From NCBI GenBank assembly GCA_009835325.1, contig VXWP01000071.1, positions 1 to 48,537 of the forward strand: a stretch of 48,537 nucleotides of DNA. Reading direction: 5' to 3'. Position numbers and translations under genes: made by a program. A model generated the notes under the pieces. That model did no database searches. It had not been told where the DNA came from and saw only the letters and a program-made list of their open reading frames with translations. Positions 35,142-42,967 of the stretch are shown piece by piece. Every line of letters starts with the position of its first letter. Position 1 is the first letter of the stretch. The DNA is from Gemmatimonadota bacterium (GTDB lineage: Bacteria > JAAXHH01).

Positions 35142-35795
35142 TCATACGGACATCGCGGCAATCCGCCTGAACGCGTCTGGCTTGGGACCGGTTTCGATGT
35201 GTTCCAGGATCTTGCCGGCACAGGCCTCGGCGCTCCATTTCGATGTATCGACTTCAAGGTCGTAGATACCGGATCTATGCACCTCCCGGTCCCAGATCCG
35301 CACCAGTTCGGGCACGGGTGCGTCATCCGGTATGTCTTCTTCCTTTAGCCAGGTATCTTTGCGGCGTTGCCACACGACCTCGGCGGGACAGCGCACGCCC
35401 ACGAAATGCGCGTTCAACCCCTCCAGACGTCCCGCGCAGTTGTAGAGGATACCGCTCAGCGTGGCGTAATCGTCGTGATGCGCGACGTCGGCCACCACGT
35501 TCAGGCCCAGTCGAAGGTGTGCCGCGATGGATTCGTAGAGTGCTCCGTACAAACCGGGAATCAACGGCTCGAGATCGGGTCGCTCGCCCCCAGGGCAATT
35601 CGCGATACCGGCGGGCCGAAGCCCGATCCCGGGACGGAGTCGCTCCGGCGTGATTTCAATGAATCGATCGGCACCGAGGTTCATCCAAGGTTCCTGCGAC
35701 ATCTGCTGGATGGCGAGCGCGATGCTGGACTTCCCTGACCTGGGGGCGCCATTGAGCACCAGGGCCGTTCCCGGCTGAGTCGCGGCATCCGGCAT
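35142..35795 (-). CDS. Chloramphenicol-phosphotransferase-like P-loop kinase
   Basis: 217 aa from the ATG at 35795, with GAGGAG nine bases upstream; that GAGGAG abuts another ATG at 35804, which is too close to be used. The Walker A loop is 'LNGAPRSGKSSIA'; 'PWMNLGADRFIEITPERL' and 'LGLNVVADVAHHDDYATL' match the CPT family, and 'VRCPAEVVWQRRKDTW' is the lid/arginine region. Members phosphorylate chloramphenicol or unknown small molecules; this one is probably an adenylate-kinase-like small-molecule kinase. Antibiotic resistance should not be assumed. Confidence 0.85.
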   Translation of the reverse strand: MPDAATQPGTALVLNGAPRSGKSSIALAIQQMSQEPWMNLGADRFIEITPERLRPGIGLRPAGIANCPGGERPDLEPLIPGLYGALYESIAAHLRLGLNVVADVAHHDDYATLSGILYNCAGRLEGLNAHFVGVRCPAEVVWQRRKDTWLKEEDIPDDAPVPELVRIWDREVHRSGIYDLEVDTSKWSAEACAGKILEHIETGPKPDAFRRIAAMSV

Positions 35796-36035
35796 GGCGG
35801 TCATCTCCTCGAAACGCGTGGAAATACGCGGGATCGTGATCCTGGACGTCCTTTGGCGAACAAGGGCTGGTGGAATCCAGGTTTCACTGTGGATTAACCG
35901 GAATATAGGGTGTATCTTTTGCGAGACAAATCGGTATTGCATGCCGCCTGTTCAATGGTGCGCCTCTCCCAGTCATCTTTCTGGCCGGAAGTTCGTTGCC
36001 CTTGTTGTGGTCGTCCCCAAACCGGGATCTCTTCG

Positions 36036-37409
36036 ATGTTAACTCGCCACGTAACTGGCAACTACGAGCTTATCGCAATAATCGCCGGCGCGAACTCGAA
36101 ACCTGCGACGCGCATCCGGTTTTCGGGATTGGACGATTCCGTGAGCGTGTATCTGGAAATCGATGGACGGGGATTCCGTGTGGTTAGGCAGGCCGGTGAA
36201 GACCGTACGACCCTGAAGGACTATCCCGGCGGGGGACCGCCCCCGTGGGATATCCGCGTGCTGAAGAAGGGCAACTTCTTCCGGTTCGGGGTGAACGGTA
36301 ACACGGGCTGGATCCGGGGCCCATCGGGCGAGTGGGATGGGCGGTACGATCCATGGGAAAACACGCTGACGCTGGAGGCAGCCGGGGGCTGCGGGTTCGA
36401 ATCCTGCACGGTCACGACGCTACCCTGGCTGGACCAGCAGACGGAACCAGTCATCGCACGGGGTCCGGCCGGCAGCCTCTACGAGAAGCAGATCATTCCG
36501 GGCGCCATTCTTGAAATCGACCATCGCTTCTACATGTACTGCATGGCGGGCATGGAGGGCGATCAGGAAGGGTCCTCGCGGCGTACCGTCGCCGTGGCGG
36601 AAAGCGACGATCTGAGAACGTGGGACGTGCATCCCGTTCCGGTCCTTTCCTACGCGGATGCACCGGGGGACAATATCTACGTGAACGGCGCGGTCGTTGC
36701 ACCCGACGGCCGGATCGTCCTCATGTACGCCGTCCAGCAGTATCCATCCTGGCTCGGATTCATGATGGCCTCGGCCGATGATCCAAAAGGACCTTTCACG
36801 CCGTATTCACGCAATCCAGTCTACCGGCATTTCAATGACGCCGCCCACGAGTTCGACCTGCTGCGCGTGGACCACCCGGAATTCCGGTACGTCATGTGCT
36901 ATGCCGGCTACACGCCTCGTTCATCGGAAGGCTGGCCGGGTGGCGACCGGGGTTACCTGCTCTTCAGCGATGATCTCGCGGACTGGCGCGAGGCCGAGCA
37001 CAATCCGGTGTTCGGACCGGAAAGGTTGGACGACTGGGACGCCGTGCATGTCCGGCCGCGGTCCCTGAACCGGATCGGCGATACGTGGTATCTCTGGTAC
37101 GAAGGCTGCAACGCGTGGACGCCTCCGGGTGCGGCCGGATCGGAGCAGTGGTGCGATTCGGTAGGCCTTGCCCGTTCAACGGACCTGAAAAGCTGGTCGT
37201 ACTATCCCCGGAATCCCGCCCTTCCGGCCCTTGGAATCGGCACGGAGCGTTTCGACCACACCTGGACGGGCTGGCCCCGCATGGTCGTAAAGGACGGCCT
37301 GGGATACGTGTTCTATACCGGGAACGCCCAGGTCGGATTGAGGACGATTCCGATAAGGCGCCTGGTGGACTGGGAAAGCGAAGGCGGCGAGACGTTCAGG
37401 ATCGTCTAG
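36036..37409 (+). CDS. Glycosidase-like five-bladed beta-propeller (GH43/GH32/GH130 clan type) with N-terminal beta-sandwich
   Basis: 457 aa from the ATG at 36036 with GGGA upstream; the longer frame to 35910 overlaps the divergent leader. Residues 1-130 look like a concanavalin-like beta-sandwich ('VSVYLEIDGRGFRVVRQ', 'FFRFGVNGNTGWIRG'). Residues 145-457 have repeating blades with 'SDDLRTWDVHPVPVL', 'FSDDLADWREAEHNPVF', 'STDLKSWSYYPRNPAL', the pattern of GH43/GH130-type propellers. The catalytic acids cannot be assigned with confidence. No signal peptide is visible. It fits a carbohydrate-degradation role with the neighbouring GH89 and sialidase. Confidence 0.78.
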   Translation: MLTRHVTGNYELIAIIAGANSKPATRIRFSGLDDSVSVYLEIDGRGFRVVRQAGEDRTTLKDYPGGGPPPWDIRVLKKGNFFRFGVNGNTGWIRGPSGEWDGRYDPWENTLTLEAAGGCGFESCTVTTLPWLDQQTEPVIARGPAGSLYEKQIIPGAILEIDHRFYMYCMAGMEGDQEGSSRRTVAVAESDDLRTWDVHPVPVLSYADAPGDNIYVNGAVVAPDGRIVLMYAVQQYPSWLGFMMASADDPKGPFTPYSRNPVYRHFNDAAHEFDLLRVDHPEFRYVMCYAGYTPRSSEGWPGGDRGYLLFSDDLADWREAEHNPVFGPERLDDWDAVHVRPRSLNRIGDTWYLWYEGCNAWTPPGAAGSEQWCDSVGLARSTDLKSWSYYPRNPALPALGIGTERFDHTWTGWPRMVVKDGLGYVFYTGNAQVGLRTIPIRRLVDWESEGGETFRIV

Positions 37410-37465
37410 GCGGGTGACTCCGGCCTGGACCGGGCGGACCAGACTGGGCGGAACGGGCAGATCGC

Positions 37466-38215
37466 TCAGGCAGGATTCCCTGTCCCGGATCGGTCGGTCG
37501 GCCGCATCAGCCGTGATTCTCGCCGTCGTGACAGGTGCACCGGCAGGTATACCGCGAAGAACATGGCCAGCGCGACCACGTCGAGGATGGGGATGTACCA
37601 CGGCCACGGCGCGAAGAAGAAGGGCGACACCGTGCCCCAGGGCGGCCGCGAAAGGTACATGTAATTCGATCCCATCAGCAGGTTTACGATACCCACGACG
37701 ACGGCGAACAAATTCAGGGCGACGAAGGCGCGAAAGAGTCCGCGCAGCGTGGGCCGCATGCCCAGGCCCCAGGTGGCGTACAGGACGGCCACGACGATCC
37801 CTGAGTGGACAATGAAATACTGGAAGAAACGCCACGACGGGAAGCCGGTGTCCATGGCGCCCGGGGTGATCACGGCGTTGGCGGAACCGACGAGCCCCCA
37901 GAAGTAGGCGATCTCGTACGTGTACTTGTTCCGGAATATCAAGGTAGCCGCCGTGATCAGGCTTGCGACGCCGCAGATATGCAGTGGAAGGTGGTTTCGG
38001 ACCATGTATTCGGGACCGAACTGCACGAGGCGGTATCCCCAGGCCGAGAATTCGTTGACCAGGAGCATGGCCGCGAGCAGGTAGCCGATCCTCACCGCCG
38101 TCCGCTCATCGCTCGCGCTTCGTGCGAGTTTCGTAAGCAGGATGGGCAGCACGAGCGTAAGCCCCATGACGATGAGATGGGGCGGCCCGAAGCTCTGGAA
38201 TCCGGTTGGCGTCAT
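37466..38215 (-). CDS. TIGR02206/YwaF family membrane protein
   Basis: 249 aa from the ATG at 38215. About six to seven membrane helices. Family features: 'FGPPHLIVMGLTLVLPILL', 'YMVRNHLPLHICGVASLITAATL' with a conserved Pro-Leu-His, 'PGAMDTGFPSWRFFQYFIVHSGIVVAVL' and 'LMGSNYMYLSRPP'. The function of the family is unknown. It is divergent from the GH89-like gene with only 8 nt between the predicted starts, so one of the two starts may lie further inside. Confidence 0.85.
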   Translation of the reverse strand: MTPTGFQSFGPPHLIVMGLTLVLPILLTKLARSASDERTAVRIGYLLAAMLLVNEFSAWGYRLVQFGPEYMVRNHLPLHICGVASLITAATLIFRNKYTYEIAYFWGLVGSANAVITPGAMDTGFPSWRFFQYFIVHSGIVVAVLYATWGLGMRPTLRGLFRAFVALNLFAVVVGIVNLLMGSNYMYLSRPPWGTVSPFFFAPWPWYIPILDVVALAMFFAVYLPVHLSRRRESRLMRPTDRSGTGNPA

Positions 38216-38223
38216 GATGTAAC

Positions 38224-41061
38224 ATGAGTACAGGAAACTGGACCGTAAGACAACCCGCATTACCCATGTTTACACTTTTCAAGAACGGACGGACCGCGTC
38301 GCGGATCGTGCTTTCACCCACGGTGGGTCCTTCCGGACGGCGGGCCGCCAGGGAATTTCAACGTATCGTGAAGCGCATGGGCGGGGTCGAGATCCCCGTC
38401 CTTGAAGCATCAGACCGGCCAGCGGTGAACGGGGCCGGTGGATCCCCTTTCGGCCACGATGAAGAAACCGGCCGGGTATACATCGGATGGGCGCCCGCGG
38501 GACTCGGTGTCGACCTCTCCGAATCCGCCCTGGGATACGATGGCTACGTCATCCGGTGCGCCGGGAACAGCCTGGTACTCGCGGGTCGCCGCCCCTACTC
38601 CGCGCTCTATGCCGTGTACCGGCTGTTCGAAGAACATCTCGGTTGCGGTTTCTTCGAAGAAGGCGACCAGATCCCGCAAAGGGAAACCGTTTCTATCGGC
38701 AACCTGGCCGTATACAGCAGGCCCCGGTTCAAGTGGCGGATGTACTTCGCGAACATGCAGGACGCCTACAGCGGCATGCGCTGGTGGACCTGGGATGAGT
38801 TCAGGCCCTGGGTCGACTACCTGGTCAAGAAGCGCTTCAACATCCTGGAAAGCGGCAACATCGCCGACTGCTGCGGTATCGGCGCGCTGGCCGCCAACCG
38901 GCTGGGCGTTCCGGTGCAGCTCACAGCGTGGCAGGCGGCGCGCATCGCGTTGTTGCGGCGCGTCTTCGATTATGCCCGGGAGGCCGGCATCCGGATCCGG
39001 TACCGCATGCAGCTCCACGTGGGCACCCCGGCAGTGAATCCCGGCTTCTCACCGTACACCGACGGACGCCAGTTACAGGAGTTTGTAGACGGTTACGAGG
39101 CCAAAACCGGGGAGGAGATCCGGGTCGCTCCGCTGGAGTGGTGCGGCGAGTCCGAGATCGTGCTCGACCCTCGAGACCCCGTGACCCGGCGCTTCACCAC
39201 CGCCGTGGTGGAATCCTACGCGGAAGCGCTGGGCACCGACCATCTCTACAGCCTGTGGCTGCCCACGGAGGAGACCTGGGTGGAGGAGGACCCCGACCGG
39301 GCCGCCGAACTGACCCGCGCGTCGGTCGACGGCATGATCGCGGCCATACGGGACGGCGATCCGGACGCGGTGCTGTTCAGCCCCCGGGTGTGCACGGACA
39401 ACCCCACGGCGGCCACCCAGGCGCAGGCGGTCCGCGATGCCGGCCTGCCCGTGATCGGCAACATGTTCCTCAACCACGCCGGGAGGATGTACGACTTTCT
39501 CCGGTGCGACTACTACTGGGGGCTGCCGTGGTCCACGGGCATGTGCGGCCAGTGCGGCCGGGAGACCAATCCCAACGGCGACATCAGGACGGCGATCGAC
39601 AACGCCCGGTCCCTGGCGGATCATCCCCGGGCATCCAACCTGCAGGGGTTCATGGTGTCCTCGGAAACCAATCACCGGAACGTGATGACCATGGATCTCT
39701 ACGCGGAACTGTCCTGGAACCCCGCGGACCTGGAACCGGACGCCTACGTCGAGCAGTGGAACCGAAGGCGGTACGGACCAGCGGCAGAAGAAACCCGCCC
39801 AGCCGTCCGGATATTCGCCGACACGATCATGGCCTACTTCGATCCATGCACGCATAACGGCCCCCTGTACCGGAACTGGGATGGGACCCTGCTGCCCGGT
39901 CTCACGTCGGGCTCGGTCAAACGGCTCATCGGGTTTCTGCCGGCGCTGCACGACATGCTCGAGATCCTGCTGTCCCAATATGATGCGCTCGAAGATTCCC
40001 CCATGTACCGCTTCGACCTGGTGGACATCGGCCGAACCTACCTGGCGGGCATCTTCAACCACCGGCTGGCCGACGCGCGCAAGGCCTTCCGCACCGGGGA
40101 CCGGGAACGGTTCGAAGGGATGGCCGCGGAGACGGAGCACGCGATGCTCGCCATGGCCCGGTACTGCAGCGCCCATGAACAGTTCAGGCTGAAGACCCAC
40201 GACGACTGGGCGGCCCGATGGCCCGAGATCGTGCCGGGCCGCGCCAACAGCGAAAGCAACTGGATTACCTTCACCGCGCTGATTTCCCTGGAAAACTGGC
40301 AGGTGCTGCTCGACTACCTCCCGGAGGATTTCGCCGAGATGATCGTCCACTATTTCCTGCCCCGCGTCCGGCAGTACCTGGACCGGATGCGGACGCTCAT
40401 GGACCGGGGGGAGGACATATCGGAGCGGCTGGTGGACCGGGATTCGGATGTCGATCTGCCTTCCCGCGTGGCGAACTGGTCGACGCCCCGGGGCAACACG
40501 CCCTGGTCGCCCTACGGGGACACCTGCGAACCCGAGTTGACCGGAGAGGACGAGGCCCTTGCGCTCCGGCTCATCAAGGCCGGTTCCGCGAGCGGCCGGT
40601 ACGACTTCTACGAGGGCCCGCTGGATGGCCTCGTCCGCGAGATGCTGGCCGCCTTCCCGCCGCCCGGGGACATCGAGGAGATCCTCGCGGAGAAAGACTA
40701 CGCGCCGCCGGGCAACCGACTGGTACTGCACGGGATGCCCGGCGAGACAATCGAGGGATTCAACGTGCCCGGTTTCGTGGAACGGGTCGAAGTTCCGCGG
40801 GAACTCCGAGGGATCATCGCGGTGCGCGAGGTTCGCAGGGAATACAACATCGCCCGGGGCGAGATTGCTATGTACCAGGTGACGGTTCCGCCGGAGATCG
40901 ACCTGATCCGCCAAGAGGACGAACCCGCCGCTTCCGACGGCCACAACGTCGCGGTGTTCACGTTCAGCGCCGGAGGCGCGGAGTACTGTGCGTGGTTCGA
41001 CAGCGGGACGGACCTGGACGTGGCGTCGTTTGTCGTGAAACGATCCCCGGCATCACGTTAG
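38224..41061 (+). CDS. Alpha-N-acetylglucosaminidase-like glycoside hydrolase (GH89/NAGLU)
   Basis: 945 aa; an internal ATG at 38266 is an alternative start. Three NAGLU parts: an N-terminal domain ending 'YDGYVIRCAGNSLVLAGRRPYSALYAVYRLFEEHLGCGFF'; a TIM barrel with 'RFKWRMYFANMQDAYSGMRWWTW', 'DHLYSLWLPTEETW' (equivalent to the first catalytic Glu region) and 'FMVSSETNHRNVMTMDLYAELSW' (second Glu region); and a helical C-domain with 'RFDLVDIGRTYLAGIF'. It probably removes terminal alpha-GlcNAc from heparan-type or mucin glycans. No signal peptide is evident. About 200 further residues at the end are not part of the usual NAGLU core. With the sulfatases it suggests sulfated-glycan use. Confidence 0.75.
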   Translation: MSTGNWTVRQPALPMFTLFKNGRTASRIVLSPTVGPSGRRAAREFQRIVKRMGGVEIPVLEASDRPAVNGAGGSPFGHDEETGRVYIGWAPAGLGVDLSESALGYDGYVIRCAGNSLVLAGRRPYSALYAVYRLFEEHLGCGFFEEGDQIPQRETVSIGNLAVYSRPRFKWRMYFANMQDAYSGMRWWTWDEFRPWVDYLVKKRFNILESGNIADCCGIGALAANRLGVPVQLTAWQAARIALLRRVFDYAREAGIRIRYRMQLHVGTPAVNPGFSPYTDGRQLQEFVDGYEAKTGEEIRVAPLEWCGESEIVLDPRDPVTRRFTTAVVESYAEALGTDHLYSLWLPTEETWVEEDPDRAAELTRASVDGMIAAIRDGDPDAVLFSPRVCTDNPTAATQAQAVRDAGLPVIGNMFLNHAGRMYDFLRCDYYWGLPWSTGMCGQCGRETNPNGDIRTAIDNARSLADHPRASNLQGFMVSSETNHRNVMTMDLYAELSWNPADLEPDAYVEQWNRRRYGPAAEETRPAVRIFADTIMAYFDPCTHNGPLYRNWDGTLLPGLTSGSVKRLIGFLPALHDMLEILLSQYDALEDSPMYRFDLVDIGRTYLAGIFNHRLADARKAFRTGDRERFEGMAAETEHAMLAMARYCSAHEQFRLKTHDDWAARWPEIVPGRANSESNWITFTALISLENWQVLLDYLPEDFAEMIVHYFLPRVRQYLDRMRTLMDRGEDISERLVDRDSDVDLPSRVANWSTPRGNTPWSPYGDTCEPELTGEDEALALRLIKAGSASGRYDFYEGPLDGLVREMLAAFPPPGDIEEILAEKDYAPPGNRLVLHGMPGETIEGFNVPGFVERVEVPRELRGIIAVREVRREYNIARGEIAMYQVTVPPEIDLIRQEDEPAASDGHNVAVFTFSAGGAEYCAWFDSGTDLDVASFVVKRSPASR

Positions 41062-41170
41062 TTCTTATTTCGCGTCAGCCCTACTAGGTGGAAGGCTACT
41101 TCGCAGGATCCGCAATAAAGTTCAGATATTCCCTGTTGCGTCCGTTGCCTTTCCTCCAGGTCGTTTACCT

Positions 41171-41200
41171 TTGACACTGCGCTTGCCGCACCCGTAATAT
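41171..41200 (+). promoter_or_regulatory. Candidate promoter for the PhyH pair
   Basis: TTGACA (41171-41176), an 18-nt spacer and TAATAT (41195-41200) precede the PhyH ATG at 41247 by about 46 nt. The -35 is perfect, the -10 moderate. Confidence 0.45.
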
Positions 41201-41246
41201 ACCTCCCGCTCACACGCTCACGACATGCTGCCCGGGGCAACCACCC

Positions 41247-42053
41247 ATGACGCCTGTGCCAACAGACTACGACCTCGATCTGAAGGTTGCGGAACTCAGG
41301 ATCAGCGGATTCACGATCTTCGAGGACCTCGTCGCACCGGAGAAAATAGATCGCATACGGGAGGCCTTCATGCCGCGGCTGGAACGGCTCAAGGCCCGTG
41401 AAGCACATGAGATCCACCCGAAGGAAAGGGGAGATGTCCGCACGGGCAAGGGACGGCAGCAGTTCGTCAACCGCTATACCATGCACGTACCCTGGGAACC
41501 GCCTTTCTCCGATCCGGAGATCTACGAGCACCCCGTGGTGCTGGCTTTCCTGGAACGATACTGGGGCGTCGACGATTTCCACATCACCTGCTACCACTCC
41601 AACAATCCCTATCCGGGCAGCGAGTACCAGCCCTGGCACCGGGACATTCACCTGATTACGCCCCATATCGGCCTGCCGGTCTGCCCTCATTTCGGCATCA
41701 AGTTCCCCCTGGTGGACACCAGTGAAGAGAACGGCAGCTTCGAAGTCATGCCGGGCACGCAATACCTGGCGGACCCCGACATGGAGAAATCCTACGATGA
41801 CGTGCTGCTGCGGGGGGATTTCCCGCCCGCCCACCGGCTGAACCTGAAAAAGGGCACGTTCTGGGTGCAGGACCCGAGGGCCCTTCACCGGGGCACGCCG
41901 AACCGTTCGAACCATGCCCGGGTGGAGCTGGTCATCTGCTATTCGAGACCGTGGTTCCGCACGTCCACGATCGAGATGACGGAATCGGAATACGGCAAGC
42001 TCTCGAACCGCGGCAGGACGCTGCTGTCACGCAGCACGATCGTGACGGCGTGA
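41247..42053 (+). CDS. PhyH-family Fe(II)/2-oxoglutarate dioxygenase
   Basis: 268 aa. The metal site is H131-R-D133 in 'QPWHRDIHLI', with 'DTSEENGSFEVMPGTQYLA' and distal 'ALHRGTPNRSNHARVELV' providing the second His and the 2-oxoglutarate Arg. The Arg between the two ligands and the 'GTQ' replacing the usual 'GSH' set it apart from the other paralogues here. It has its own candidate promoter and is followed by another PhyH gene after 39 nt. Confidence 0.92.
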   Translation: MTPVPTDYDLDLKVAELRISGFTIFEDLVAPEKIDRIREAFMPRLERLKAREAHEIHPKERGDVRTGKGRQQFVNRYTMHVPWEPPFSDPEIYEHPVVLAFLERYWGVDDFHITCYHSNNPYPGSEYQPWHRDIHLITPHIGLPVCPHFGIKFPLVDTSEENGSFEVMPGTQYLADPDMEKSYDDVLLRGDFPPAHRLNLKKGTFWVQDPRALHRGTPNRSNHARVELVICYSRPWFRTSTIEMTESEYGKLSNRGRTLLSRSTIVTA

Positions 42054-42092
42054 TCCGCGACCGGACTCTCCACCCAATAACCGGAGCATTCC

Positions 42093-42878
42093 ATGCTGTC
42101 CAGTGGCCAGATCGATCATTTCCACACCTTCGGTTTTCTGGTCATTCGCCAGACGTTTGCCCGGGACGAAGTAGATGCGCTGATCCGGGAGGCCGCCGCG
42201 ACGTGCACACAGAAGCTCGGCCGCGACATCGGTGAAGAAGAATGGCTGTGGGACGGGGAGTTCGTGGAGTCGCGTCCCGCGCTGACGCGGCTCGTGGAGG
42301 ACGACCGGATTTACCTGCCCGTGACGGAACTGCTGGGCGACGACCTCATCTGGATCGGTTCGGAGGGGATGTGGGGGATCGATCCTGAGTTGGCCGACCA
42401 CACGTGGCATTTCGACGGTCACAAGACGTCACGGTTGCTCGACTATACCCGGACCAAGGTCATGCTGTATCTCGATCCGCAGACAAAGGATACCGGCGCG
42501 CTTCGGGTCATACCCGGTTCCCACCGGGATCCCTTGCACCAGGCGCTCCTGCCCCTCCAGGATGCTCACCTGGGCGGCGATCCCAGCCCCTTCGGGGTCG
42601 ACGGCCTTCGGATCCCCGGTTGCGCCGTCGAGACCGAACCCGGCGATATCGTCCTGTTCAACCAGTGGCTCTACCACGCGGTTTTCGGCAAGACGGGGAA
42701 ACGGCGGGTCATCGTTTTCAAGTTCGGCCCCCGTCCACGCACCGGTGCCCACCGGGACATGCTACGTGAAGGCGCTCCGCAGGGTTTCAGGCCCCACCCG
42801 TCATTCCTGGATAGCGAGCGTCCCCGCTTGCGACGACTGGCCGAGGGCATGGAAGCGGTCGGCAGGAAAGCCGAATAG
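42093..42878 (+). CDS. PhyH-family Fe(II)/2-oxoglutarate dioxygenase
   Basis: 261 aa. Metal ligands H106-F-D108 are in 'HTWHFDGHKT'; 'KDTGALRVIPGSHRDPLH' and distal 'WLYHAVFGKTGKRR' complete the site. The opening 'IDHFHTFGFLVIRQTFARDEVDAL' is a standard PhyH start. Co-directional with the PhyH at 41247, 39 nt downstream, so probably one transcript. It is convergent with the RND genes; the gap holds 19-bp tandem repeats. Confidence 0.92.
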   Translation: MLSSGQIDHFHTFGFLVIRQTFARDEVDALIREAAATCTQKLGRDIGEEEWLWDGEFVESRPALTRLVEDDRIYLPVTELLGDDLIWIGSEGMWGIDPELADHTWHFDGHKTSRLLDYTRTKVMLYLDPQTKDTGALRVIPGSHRDPLHQALLPLQDAHLGGDPSPFGVDGLRIPGCAVETEPGDIVLFNQWLYHAVFGKTGKRRVIVFKFGPRPRTGAHRDMLREGAPQGFRPHPSFLDSERPRLRRLAEGMEAVGRKAE

Positions 42879-42891
42879 ACGAAACGAAATC

Positions 42892-42967
42892 CCGGCGGCA
42901 AGTAAGACGACCGGCGGCAAGTAAGACGCCCTGCGGCAGGTCAGACGTCCGGCGCCCGTCAGACCGG
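42892..42967. repeat. 19-bp tandem repeats, four units, between convergent genes
   Basis: ccggcggcaagtaagacga (42892-42910) is nearly identical to 42911-42929, more diverged at 42930-42948 and again at 42949-42967. The array fills the gap between the PhyH and RND genes and runs into the RND 3' end. Confidence 0.85.

Noticed and set aside
35910-36035. N-terminal extension of the GH43-like gene with a CPCC motif
   Set aside because: It overlaps the leader of the divergent kinase gene, and the better start with a ribosome-binding site is at 36036.
39073-40944. Minus-strand open frame of 623 codons
   Set aside because: It is fully antisense to the GH89-like gene and shows no domain signature.
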